A stretch of 64,000 bases of DNA, taken from assembly GCF_934307085.1 (NCBI RefSeq), contig NZ_CAKRCF010000009.1, forward strand, positions 17,330-81,329. Reading direction: 5' to 3'. Both the position numbers and the translations under genes were made by a program. Under the pieces are notes generated by a model that worked only from the letters and a program-made list of their open reading frames with translations, was not told where the DNA came from and made no database searches. Numbering within the stretch: position 1 is the first letter of the stretch; each line of letters begins with the position of its first letter. Source of the stretch: an uncultured Anaerobutyricum sp. Its GTDB lineage: Bacteria; Bacillota; Clostridia; Lachnospirales; Lachnospiraceae. Below are positions 18,757 to 26,386 of the stretch, piece by piece.

Positions 18757-19816
18757 ATGTGAACATAAAGTGTTGGCAAAAGAATTAAACGAAAAATTAT
18801 TTTTAGAAAGAATTCCTCTAAGTGGAGGGATAGAATTAACTAGTAGATGTAATTTTCAATGTGTTCATTGTTATGAAACATCAGATCGGAATGGAAAATA
18901 TTTAAGTACTAGTAGATTGCTTGAAATAATAGATGAATGTATATCTATGGGTGTAATTAGTTTGTTTCTAACTGGCGGAGAAGCAATGCTGAGAGAAGAT
19001 TTTGATTATATTTATAAATATATACGTCAACAAGGAGTATTGGTTGCGATTTTATCGAATGGAACGTCTATTACAGAAGAAAAATGTAAATTGTTTCAGC
19101 AGTATATGCCTAAGATGATTGATATTTCTATATATGGAGCTTCCGAAAATACTTATTATAAAGTAACAAAAGGTAGGGGAAATTATTATAAATTTAGGAA
19201 TGGATTGAATTTATTAAAAAAATATGGGATACCTTTCCAGCTAAAAACTGTTTTACTAGAGGAGAATGTAAATGATTTAGATGGTATGCGAAGAATCGCA
19301 GAAGAATTAAATGTTCCTTTTAAATTCTATACGCATATTCGTCCATATAATGATGGAAATCGGGAACCTGTAGAACATATGCTGTCTAATGAAACAATTT
19401 TAGAGATTGAAAAAAATGATTTCTATATACAGGAATATTATAAAGAAAAAAGAAATAATACATTGTCTAAGAGACAGAATGAAAAGAAAAAATATTTATG
19501 TCGAATTGCACAAAATGGTTTTTTTATTACATATGATGGAATATTAAATGGGTGTGTTCGTTCCAGAAAGAATGGATATGACCTGAAAAAAGGAACTTTT
19601 AAAGAAGGATGGGAATATTTAGAAGAGAAATTTGTATTGCCGAAAGCTGAGAAAGATTTTTCTTGTGCTAACTGTCATATTGTAAAGTACTGTGATTTTT
19701 GCCCTGGAGAATTTGAGATTGATACAGGAAATCCTATGATTGCACCAGACAATATATGTAAGATAGCTCATCAACGATATGAAGTTTTCAAGGAAAAATT
19801 AATTGGGGGGAATTAA
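18746..19816 (+). CDS. Radical SAM/SPASM peptide maturase
   Basis: A 356-residue radical SAM enzyme. The cluster motif CNFQCVHC supplies Cys35, Cys39 and Cys42, followed by the LFLTGGEAMLRED glycine-rich SAM segment. The C-terminal third is a SPASM-type region with about nine cysteines (CRIAQNG ... NGC ... CANCHIVKYCDFC ... ICK) for auxiliary Fe-S clusters. Enzymes of this class install thioether, carbon-carbon or carbon-oxygen links in ribosomal peptides. Coupling to a PqqD-like protein and a nearby Cys/Tyr/Trp-rich 38-residue peptide supports that role. Which linkage is made cannot be read from sequence. Confidence 0.88.
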   Translation: MLYRCEHKVLAKELNEKLFLERIPLSGGIELTSRCNFQCVHCYETSDRNGKYLSTSRLLEIIDECISMGVISLFLTGGEAMLREDFDYIYKYIRQQGVLVAILSNGTSITEEKCKLFQQYMPKMIDISIYGASENTYYKVTKGRGNYYKFRNGLNLLKKYGIPFQLKTVLLEENVNDLDGMRRIAEELNVPFKFYTHIRPYNDGNREPVEHMLSNETILEIEKNDFYIQEYYKEKRNNTLSKRQNEKKKYLCRIAQNGFFITYDGILNGCVRSRKNGYDLKKGTFKEGWEYLEEKFVLPKAEKDFSCANCHIVKYCDFCPGEFEIDTGNPMIAPDNICKIAHQRYEVFKEKLIGGN

Positions 19817-19817
19817 G

Positions 19818-20651
19818 ATGAATATTAATGATGAAATTAGTTATAATTGGACAGTCGGATGGAAGAAAGAGGATATGGCAAGTCCAAGACCGATTGTAAA
19901 TCCATTATTAAAAGCCATTCTTGAAAAGGATATTAAACAGATGAAATATCTTTTTCAACAGGGAGCGGAACTAGAAAAAGTAGATAAATGTACCTTTGAA
20001 CGGGTTTTATATCATGTTCTGGATAACAAAGAGGTAATACAACTTTTAATTGAGCATGGATTTCATGGTATTTTCGGAAACTTTACATCTTTTCAATGCG
20101 TTACTCCGCAGGCGTATTGTTCCGGTTTGATTGCGAGAGCATGGCAATTAGGAGCATATGATGTCATGGAATTATTGGCTCAAAACGGTTTTAGTTATTC
20201 TATGTATTATTATTTTATTATGGACCAAGATTATGATATGGATGAAGAATGTTTTAAAAGAGGCGATGTACGGGCTATAAAAATATTAGTAGAAAATGGA
20301 CTTCCACCAAGTACTTTTGATTGGGCATGTAAAAAATATCCAAACAGTAAGGTGACCAGATATTTAAATGATGATGCAGATATAGAATATAATTCTATTG
20401 CATTATCTCCATACCTTTTTACACCAATTCCAAAGCCAAAACTTGAAAAGGTAGGTTTTTTCTTCCGAAAATCTACGATTGCTGCAAATGAAAAATTAAT
20501 TAGAAAATACAATTTATTATTAGCAGCGCAGAAAAAATGGATAGATGAGCTTGGTATTGGACATGAAGAATGGCTGAAAATGTGTGAAGAAAAAAGAAAA
20601 CAAGATCGGGAATTTTGGGAATTGGTAATTGATATGAGTAATGTTAAATGA
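19818..20651 (+). CDS. Ankyrin-repeat-like protein in the peptide cassette
   Basis: A 277-residue protein with ankyrin-like helix pairs in residues about 25-190 (NPLLKAILEKDIKQMKYLFQ; NKEVIQLLIEHGFHG; AYDVMELLAQNGFS; DVRAIKILVENGLPPS) and a charged helical C-terminus. No catalytic motif is visible. ATG chosen with GGGGGG just upstream, close behind the radical SAM stop. It could be an immunity factor, a scaffold for the modifying enzymes, or a substrate-holding adaptor; all are guesses from position. Confidence 0.65.
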   Translation: MNINDEISYNWTVGWKKEDMASPRPIVNPLLKAILEKDIKQMKYLFQQGAELEKVDKCTFERVLYHVLDNKEVIQLLIEHGFHGIFGNFTSFQCVTPQAYCSGLIARAWQLGAYDVMELLAQNGFSYSMYYYFIMDQDYDMDEECFKRGDVRAIKILVENGLPPSTFDWACKKYPNSKVTRYLNDDADIEYNSIALSPYLFTPIPKPKLEKVGFFFRKSTIAANEKLIRKYNLLLAAQKKWIDELGIGHEEWLKMCEEKRKQDREFWELVIDMSNVK

Positions 20652-20706
20652 TTGCCTGTTCAGGAAGAAAAAATACTAGTGCTGTTTAATATAATTACAC
20701 TTAAAT

Positions 20707-20749
20707 AACAAATGTATTTCATATACGGTATGTGAAATATATTTTTGTT
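20707..20749 (+). promoter_or_regulatory. Hairpin between maturation genes and precursor
   Basis: An AACAAAT...ATTTTTGTT / TATTTCA...TGAAATA stem of about 18 mostly paired positions lies just before the precursor gene. It could be a partial terminator or an RNA-stability element that lets precursor mRNA accumulate independently. Confidence 0.5.
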
Positions 20750-20779
20750 AAATACTATTCAAATAAAGGAGGCTTACAA

Positions 20780-20896
20780 ATGATATTTGAGAAACCAGTT
20801 ATTAAAGAAATTGTAGATGAAAATGCAGTTAATCCTAATAGCGGAAGAGAAACTTGCGATACGTACGACTGGTCCGGTTGTTGCTATAATGGATAA
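20780..20896 (+). CDS. Candidate RiPP precursor peptide, 38 residues
   Basis: A short gene with a full AAAGGAGG ribosome site. The N-terminal leader-like part is MIFEKPVIKEIVDENAVNPN, whose KPxIxE segment recalls leaders bound by PqqD-like proteins. The C-terminal core is TCDTYDWSGCCYNG: three Cys, two Tyr and one Trp in 14 residues. It lies between the ankyrin-like gene and the putative prenyltransferase, on the same strand, and a hairpin with a T run follows its stop. I infer it is the substrate of the radical SAM enzyme and possibly of the downstream protein. Comparison classes are ranthipeptides, sactipeptides and other SPASM products; I cannot assign it to one. Confidence 0.75.
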   Translation: MIFEKPVIKEIVDENAVNPNSGRETCDTYDWSGCCYNG

Positions 20897-20908
20897 TATG
20901 TAATGAAA

Positions 20909-20963
20909 AGATATGCTTTAAGGTTTTATATCTGAATTATATAAGGCTTTAAAGCATATTTTG
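20909..20963 (+). terminator. Terminator-like hairpin after precursor
   Basis: ATATGCTTTAA pairs with TTAAAGCATAT around an AT-rich inner stem (TTATAT/ATATAA), followed by TTTTG. It would separate the abundant precursor message from the next gene. Confidence 0.6.
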
Positions 20964-20986
20964 TATAGGGAGAAAAAACTATAAAT

Positions 20987-21826
20987 ATGGACTTAACAAA
21001 ATTTATTCAGAAAGAGATTTTAAATAATAAAGAGGAAATTGATTGCTTTGGTATTTCTTATGATGAGAAAAATACATCTGAGACAAAATGCTATAGATTT
21101 TGCATAGATAAAGATAAGAAGTCAGGCATATACAATTTTGAAATAGCACTGGATACTAATTCTAAACAAAGAGAATACTATAAAGTTATTACGAATAGAC
21201 AAAAAGAACAACAGGAGTTGCTAAATAAATTTTATTCTCGTGATATATATAAGCAAAATAATATTCTGCAATTTATAAAGATGATTGATGGTTATTTTGG
21301 CGATGGGAAAGAACATTTATCTCATATAGGTAGAAAAGTAACTGATGGTAAAATAGAAGAGTTTAAATTATATTTTACATTAAGAAGATTTGAAAATGAA
21401 AATGATGTAAAGGGAGAACCCATAATTTTTAGAGATAATAAAGTACTATTTGAAAAAATACATAAACACTGGAATATTACTAAACAAAAAGGCCTTTTAT
21501 TGGAAAAAATCAGTGCTGTTGTAGAAGAAAATTCATATTATCCCAGCTTCTTAGGATTGAATGTGTATGAAAATAGTGTTGAGTATAAGTTATACTTTGA
21601 ATTATTTGATTATACCGAGCCACTTGATGAAATTATCCAAAAATCGTGGGAAAGTCTCCAATCAATAACAAAATATTATAATTTTAATTGTAAGCAGATA
21701 AAAGATGATATGTATTTTATGAAAAAACATCATTACTTTATACGTGGCTTTACATTGTCGCTAAATAATAAATCATTAGATGTAAAATTGAAGCTATATT
21801 ATTTTTTGATTGATAAATTTGCCTAA
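20987..21826 (+). CDS. Unrecognised protein with four-fold K-x-Y repeat; possible ABBA-type prenyltransferase
   Basis: A 279-residue protein with no family I can name outright. It contains four similar alpha-beta units, each ending in a beta strand with Lys-x-Tyr: KCY (34-36), KLY (127-129), KLY (201-203) and KLY (269-271). Each is preceded by a Gly-containing strand (CFGISYDE, HIGRKVTD, FLGLNVYE, IRGFTLSL). Aromatic (ABBA/PT-barrel) prenyltransferases carry repeated Lys/Tyr strands of this kind lining the diphosphate site. Position after a Tyr/Trp-bearing peptide gene suggests it could prenylate that peptide; this is a hypothesis. The start has only a weakly placed GGGAG site. Confidence 0.4.
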   Translation: MDLTKFIQKEILNNKEEIDCFGISYDEKNTSETKCYRFCIDKDKKSGIYNFEIALDTNSKQREYYKVITNRQKEQQELLNKFYSRDIYKQNNILQFIKMIDGYFGDGKEHLSHIGRKVTDGKIEEFKLYFTLRRFENENDVKGEPIIFRDNKVLFEKIHKHWNITKQKGLLLEKISAVVEENSYYPSFLGLNVYENSVEYKLYFELFDYTEPLDEIIQKSWESLQSITKYYNFNCKQIKDDMYFMKKHHYFIRGFTLSLNNKSLDVKLKLYYFLIDKFA

Positions 21827-21947
21827 AGTTATAAAGAGTCTTTTGGTTAGGCAGAAGACTTTTGGTTGAATTCTCATCTTTCTAAATTTATGAAAAACAG
21901 CAAGTGTATCTTTTGGGATATCTTTTGAAATGCATCTACAACAGTTA

Positions 21948-22177
21948 GTTTTGATGTTCCACTAGGAAAACCAGCGGGTTCTTATGGGAAATGTTTAGTT
22001 GCACATAAAAATGGATATTATGTGATTAGAGCTAAAAAGGAAATAAAACCAACTATTCAATTTATTCAATATCGTTATAAAAGAAATGGGAAATGGAAAT
22101 CTTGGACAAAACCGAAAGTTTATTCTAAAAAATATACAGTTTGCAGAGTGAATTCGGAATTGTTAGAGAAAAAATAA
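21948..22177 (+). pseudogene. 3' fragment of a secreted-type protein
   Basis: A frame without a start reads SFDVPLGKPAGSYGKCLVAH ... RYKRNGKWKSWTKPKVYSKK and ends after SELLEKK. The style (aromatic, Lys-rich, beta) resembles the C-terminus of a cell-surface module. No ribosome site or initiation codon precedes it, so I read it as the tail of a deleted gene. The upstream 120 bases hold nothing recognisable. Confidence 0.45.
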
Positions 22178-22242
22178 TTTAGGAGGTTATATTTTGCAAA
22201 CAAAAAGGAAAATAATTTTAACAGTTGTAGTCTCTGTTTTGC

Positions 22243-22459
22243 TGCAAAGAAAACAGAACAGTTTATAAAGGTAGTTAAAAAACTTGACAAAAGGCAAGAT
22301 GAGTTCCACGATTCCAATCTTACAGCACTTGCTTACACCTCGGACGGGGATGTGTATCATATTAAAGCAGGTGTAGGAGAATATTCTGAGAATGATATTG
22401 CTATAGAGGGAGCATGTTATAAAGGAACAGGAAATGTAGTACGGTTACTAGAAAAATAG
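22243..22459 (+). pseudogene. Truncated duplicate of lipoprotein gene (3' end only)
   Basis: The frame AKKTEQFIKVVKKLDKRQ ... GEYSENDIAIEGACYKGTGN corresponds almost residue for residue to the last 72 residues of the intact lipoprotein at 24132. Similarity begins abruptly at TGCAAAGAAAACAG. Upstream, a TTG with AGGAGG starts a different, hydrophobic frame (about 24 codons) that is out of frame with the fragment and stops soon, so the junction is a deletion scar. Confidence 0.75.
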
Positions 22460-22484
22460 GATTACCTATCTATTATGTGAAAAC

Positions 22485-22540
22485 GACCGTTAGGCTTGCA
22501 CTCACTTCTATATGATTGCCAAACCTAACGGTCTACTTTT
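22485..22540 (+). terminator. Terminator, duplicated copy A
   Basis: GACCGTTAGG and CCTAACGGTC pair perfectly across a 29-base loop, followed by TCTACTTTT. Same element as at 25033. Confidence 0.7.
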
Positions 22541-22710
22541 AATATTATTAACTTATTCTATTTCTTATTTCTTACAGAAAAACGTCAGTGATTTCTGTTT
22601 TGTCAGATTATCCTCATTCTTTGCTCACAACCTGTCCACAAATTTCCAGTATCATAAAATCATCAAAAACAACAACAGATTTTTGATAGATTTTTCATAC
22701 TTTCCTCTCT

Positions 22711-22744
22711 TTAGAAGCCGGCGTTATGTCGGTTTCTTTTTTTA
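22711..22744. terminator. Bidirectional hairpin beyond the Rpn gene
   Basis: GAAGCCG ... CGGTTTC stem with a T run on the + side and AT-rich DNA on the other. It lies just past the stop of the minus-strand Rpn gene and recurs in the duplicated copy near 25277. Confidence 0.5.
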
Positions 22745-22756
22745 GATTGGACTGGC

Positions 22757-23734
22757 TTACTCATTCTCAATGATTTCCTGTATCTCATCTAGTTCCATAT
22801 CTAATAAATCACTTATCTGCGCTGGTTCATACCCTTTTCGGTACATCTTAATTATGGTTTCGGCAATTCCCTCTCGCTTTCCAATAGCAACTCCCTTCAC
22901 AATGCCATTCTCTGTCCCTTCTGCATATGCCTGTTCTTTTATTCCCTGACTCAGATTACACATATCGTTCACATCCTTTCTAATGTCACTTTCCAATGGA
23001 ATATCAAATTCATTTCCTATAATATCCAATTTCGTATTTACATCCAGTTTAGCAGATAATAATGCTCCAAGTAAACGATGAAGTTCATATTTTTCTTCTT
23101 TTTCTGGAAGATCTTCTGCCAAACCAATCAAGACAATATTTGCAAGGTCTATGTCACCTTTCCACTGATAGGTACCGACTACACTTTCCTGTGTAAAATG
23201 AATATAATTCATACAATTTTGCGACATACTCATACAAACCCATATGGAATATACTCGTTTTATATCATTATAATTGGACTTTATAAACTCTCTGCCTTTC
23301 TGTGAGGAAATCATTCTGCTAATATAGAAGACTGCTCTATTTATTATATCATATGCCGATGGTTCTGCTTTCTGTGCTTCTATATTCACAATAACCTGTG
23401 ATAAGCCATCTTTCATCCGCACATAGAATATAATATCAAACCGTACCAGTCCTTCATTAAGCTCGCTGTTTTCTGTATTTAATCCAGTTACTTTTTCTCC
23501 GTTTTGTTCTTTTTCTACATTTGTGCTTCCTGCATCTACCGGAACTGTGCTAATATATGGTTCTCCTTCAATATACTGCACGACATCTTTCGGATTCATA
23601 CCCTTAAATTCGTCAATCGTCTTTACAAGTATGTGTGCAAGTATAATTTTATGCCCCAATAGATTCTTTGCCTTTTCATCATATTGTGCATCTTTATCGG
23701 TCGCTGATATTGATTTCTTAATATCTTTGTCCAC
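22757..23734 (-). CDS. PD-(D/E)XK nuclease family (Rpn-type) transposase/recombination nuclease
   Basis: A 325-residue protein of the Rpn/PDDEXK_2 type. The nuclease core has the acidic segment GLVRFDIIFYVRMKDG and the VNIEAQKAEP motif (E-x-Q variant common in this family), followed by YDIINRAVFYISRMISSQKG and a helical C-terminus ending in the repeated SDLLDMELDEIQEIIENE. Members are numerous in Lachnospiraceae genomes and promote recombination in E. coli relatives. Minus strand, convergent with the duplicated lipoprotein remnant. A second, truncated copy lies at 25319. Confidence 0.8.
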   Translation of the reverse strand: MDKDIKKSISATDKDAQYDEKAKNLLGHKIILAHILVKTIDEFKGMNPKDVVQYIEGEPYISTVPVDAGSTNVEKEQNGEKVTGLNTENSELNEGLVRFDIIFYVRMKDGLSQVIVNIEAQKAEPSAYDIINRAVFYISRMISSQKGREFIKSNYNDIKRVYSIWVCMSMSQNCMNYIHFTQESVVGTYQWKGDIDLANIVLIGLAEDLPEKEEKYELHRLLGALLSAKLDVNTKLDIIGNEFDIPLESDIRKDVNDMCNLSQGIKEQAYAEGTENGIVKGVAIGKREGIAETIIKMYRKGYEPAQISDLLDMELDEIQEIIENE

Positions 23735-23945
23735 AGATACGCTCCTTTCTACTACAATGAAAATATCTTATTTTGTCACTTTCATTATAGCTCATGCTAT
23801 ATCTTCATAGCAAATACTTTTTCTTTTTATTTACCAAAAATTTCCTTTTTCAGTTTCCTTTTGATGTGGCTTTATAAATGGAGAATAATCGCATTCTGTA
23901 ATATGTGCATTTTTAATGATATTCTATATAGAGTAATTAGAAGAT

Positions 23946-24041
23946 TCCTCAAACCGCCGCGACTAAAGTCACAAATATAGGAGCTATGCTCTCTTCGGGG
24001 GCGTCTCTTTTGCCTGCGGCAAATTCTAAAAGTTTGCGAAA
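23946..24041 (-). repeat. Half copy of the dispersed hairpin element
   Basis: CCGCGACTAAAGTCACAAAT ... TTGCCTGCGGCAAATTC matches one arm and core side of the element at 45627 (shared CACAAATATAGG, GGGGGCGTCT-like and TTTGCCGCAGGC sequence). The opposite arm is missing, so it looks truncated. Confidence 0.6.
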
Positions 24042-24044
24042 TTC

Positions 24045-24073
24045 TTGACAGGATATAGAAAAATAGGTATTGT
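24045..24073 (+). promoter_or_regulatory. Promoter of lipoprotein gene
   Basis: TTGACA, 17-base spacer, TATTGT, about 60 bases upstream of the lipoprotein start. Confidence 0.6.
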
Positions 24074-24131
24074 AGAAATATAACACTGAATAGGATGATA
24101 TTTTAGATATTCATAGAGGGGTGGTTACAAA

Positions 24132-25013
24132 ATGAAAAGAAGGTATAGTTGTATTGCAATAATTTTAATCATGTGTATTTTATCAGCCTGTCATAATAAA
24201 AAAGAGGAAAGTGTTTCTACATCCGTAAATGATACAGGTGTTACTACAGAAGCCTCAAATGATATTTCAGATGAGGTTAGAAATTTGTTAGAACTTGGAG
24301 AATATGATGATATAGAATTAAAAGGAAATGATAGGGATGCTGTTTCTATAGTAAAAAATGATCAGAGATTTCTTTTTCCGGAGTGTAAGGTGCTTTCTGT
24401 AACATATACTACTTTTTCTGAAGATGATACTTTTCTGTCTTTAAATAAAAAAGAGGTGCTTGAATTGATAAATCTTATTGAAGAAAGTCCTATTTTAAAA
24501 GATGGCGATTCGCTCGGCAATTATGGTGTTAAGGATGATACGCAGGAGAAATATGCAAAAATCTGTATTGTCTATAAAAATAGTCGTAGAGAAGTGCAGA
24601 ATGTATGGCTGAATACTTTTAAAGGAAATATACTGCATTTTTATGATTCTCAGGGAGAAGATTATCGAATAGGACCGAATAAGAAACTCGTAGAATTTAT
24701 TACAAATCATGTTGGATACAGAGTATTATCTACGACAGACTTTGATAAGATTGAGAGAATCGTAGTAAAATATAATAATGAGGAATACCAGCTTTCTGCA
24801 AAGAAAACAGAACAGTTTATAAAGGCAGTTAAAAAACTTGATAAAAGACAAGACGAGTTCCACGATTACAATCTTACAGCACTGGCTTACACCTCAGATG
24901 GGGATGTGTATCATATTAAAGCAGGAGTGGGCGAATATTCTGAGAATGATATTGCTATAGAAGGAGCGTGTTACGAAGAAACAGAAAATGTGATACAGTT
25001 ATTGGGAAAATAG
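24132..25013 (+). CDS. Lipoprotein of unknown function
   Basis: A 293-residue predicted lipoprotein. The signal peptide ends in the lipobox ILSAC with Cys20, followed by a Ser/Thr/Glu-rich stretch to about residue 50. The rest is a mixed alpha/beta domain with two similar-looking strands-plus-helix segments (KEVLELINLIEESPILKDGD and KKTEQFIKAVKKLDKRQDEF), each followed by short beta strands. I do not recognise the family. AGAGGGGTGG upstream. The last 72 residues are duplicated as a remnant at 22243. It is convergent with a truncated Rpn gene. Confidence 0.75.
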   Translation: MKRRYSCIAIILIMCILSACHNKKEESVSTSVNDTGVTTEASNDISDEVRNLLELGEYDDIELKGNDRDAVSIVKNDQRFLFPECKVLSVTYTTFSEDDTFLSLNKKEVLELINLIEESPILKDGDSLGNYGVKDDTQEKYAKICIVYKNSRREVQNVWLNTFKGNILHFYDSQGEDYRIGPNKKLVEFITNHVGYRVLSTTDFDKIERIVVKYNNEEYQLSAKKTEQFIKAVKKLDKRQDEFHDYNLTALAYTSDGDVYHIKAGVGEYSENDIAIEGACYEETENVIQLLGK

Positions 25014-25032
25014 GATTACCTATCTATGAAAC

Positions 25033-25090
25033 GACCGTTAGGCTGGCAGTCACTTCTATATGATTGCCAAACCTAATGGTCTACTATTAA
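25033..25090 (+). terminator. Terminator, duplicated copy B
   Basis: GACCGTTAGG pairs with CCTAATGGTC. The single change relative to copy A (C to T) gives a G-U pair in + strand RNA, so the stem is kept. Confidence 0.65.
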
Positions 25091-25318
25091 TATTACTGAT
25101 AATACTACTGACTCATTCCATTTCTTATTTCTTACAGAAAAACGTCAGTGATTTTTGTTTTGTCAGATTATCTTCATTCTTTGCTCACAACCTGTTCACA
25201 AATTTCCAGTATCATAAAATCATCAAAAACAACAACAGATTTTTGATAGATTTTTTCATACGTTCCTCTCTTTTGAAGCCGGCGTTATGTCGGTTTCTTT
25301 TTTATCTATTAGATTGGA

Positions 25319-25648
25319 TTACTCATTCTCTATAATTTCCCGTACCTGCTCAACTTCCATATCTAATAAATCACTTATCTGCGCTGCATTATAGCCCTTT
25401 TTGCTTAACTTAATAATGGCTTCTGCTAATCCCTCTGCATATGCCTGTTCCTTAATTCCCTGACTCAGATTACACATATCATTCACATCCTTTCTAATGT
25501 CACTTTCCAATGGAATATCAAATTCATTTCCTATAATATCTAATTTCGTATTTACATCCAGTTTAGCAGATAATAACGCTCCAAGTAAACGATGAAGTTC
25601 ATATCTTTCTTCTTTTTCTGGAAGATCTTCTGCCAAACCAATCAAAAC
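25319..25648 (-). pseudogene. C-terminal remnant of Rpn-type nuclease
   Basis: Reads IGLAEDLPEKEERYELHRLL ... SDLLDMEVEQVREIIENE, about 90 percent alike to the end of the gene at 22757, but without the nuclease core and lacking 17 residues after EQAYAEG. The sequence upstream (higher coordinates) is unrelated, so the gene was cut at about 25650. Confidence 0.75.
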
Positions 25649-25766
25649 AAAGGACTTTACCTGTTATGAAATCAAGTATATAATACAAAAAAGTACAGTT
25701 GGAATTTTGATTTCCTCGCAAAATCAGATACACAAAATCAGACAGAAAAACAGGGAGAAAAATACA

Positions 25767-26360
25767 ATGAAATGGATGATTGCATCAGATATACATGGTT
25801 CCGCATTTTACTGCGAGAAGATGCTTAAGGCATTTGAAAGAGAACAGGCAGATAAATTACTTTTGTTAGGAGATATCCTCTATCATGGACCACGAAATGA
25901 CCTGCCAGAAGGATATGCACCGAAAAAAGTAATAGAGCTGCTTAATAATATAAAAGAAAAGATTCTTTGTGTTCGGGGAAACTGCGATGCAGAAGTAGAC
26001 CAGATGGTATTAGAGTTCCCGATTATGGCAGACTATGCGATGATCACAGAGGGAGATTTGAATATCTTTGTGACACATGGTCATCATTTTAATGAAAAGA
26101 AGCTGCCGCCGATGTTTGAAAAGACACAGGAGGGTTTGATATTATTGCATGGACATACCCACGTTCCAGTATGCAGAGTACATGAAAGTTATACTTACAT
26201 GAATCCAGGCTCTGTATCTATTCCTAAGGAAAATTCGGAACACAGTTATATGATACTGGAGAATGGAGCGTTCTGGTGGAAGACATTAGAAGGTGAGACT
26301 TACCTTAATTTTAAAGGAAGTAAGCCGGAAAGAGGGTATTGCAGAGAGGAGTATAGATAG
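25767..26360 (+). CDS. YfcE/MJ0936-type metallophosphoesterase
   Basis: A 197-residue calcineurin-like phosphoesterase. Metal motifs in order are SDIHGS (residues 7-12), LLGDILYHGPRND (about 36-48), VRGNCDAEVD (about 76-85), THGHHF (about 114-119) and GHTHVP (about 136-141). Such proteins cleave phosphodiesters. ATG chosen with GGGAG upstream; longer in-frame starts fall in non-conserved sequence. It lies 26 bases before apbE and may share a transcript. Confidence 0.85.
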   Translation: MKWMIASDIHGSAFYCEKMLKAFEREQADKLLLLGDILYHGPRNDLPEGYAPKKVIELLNNIKEKILCVRGNCDAEVDQMVLEFPIMADYAMITEGDLNIFVTHGHHFNEKKLPPMFEKTQEGLILLHGHTHVPVCRVHESYTYMNPGSVSIPKENSEHSYMILENGAFWWKTLEGETYLNFKGSKPERGYCREEYR

Positions 26361-26386
26361 TAGACAGGAGAAATGGGATATTTAAC

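Larger units (their letters stand above)
22243..23135. repeat. Segmental duplication, copy A
   Basis: From the lipoprotein 3' fragment through the convergent terminator into the distal part of the Rpn gene, this stretch matches 24797-25650 closely, apart from small indels and one 17-codon difference in the Rpn C-terminus. See copy B. Confidence 0.75.
24797..25650. repeat. Segmental duplication, copy B
   Basis: Counterpart of 22243-23135. In copy A the lipoprotein is truncated and Rpn is intact; in copy B the lipoprotein is intact and Rpn is truncated. That reciprocal pattern is what tandem duplication of a lipoprotein/Rpn pair followed by loss of the two outer ends would leave. Confidence 0.75.

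Noticed and set aside
22194..22270. New short hydrophobic gene starting at TTG with AGGAGG
   Set aside because: It stops after about 24 codons at a deletion junction and looks like the 5' scar of a lost gene.
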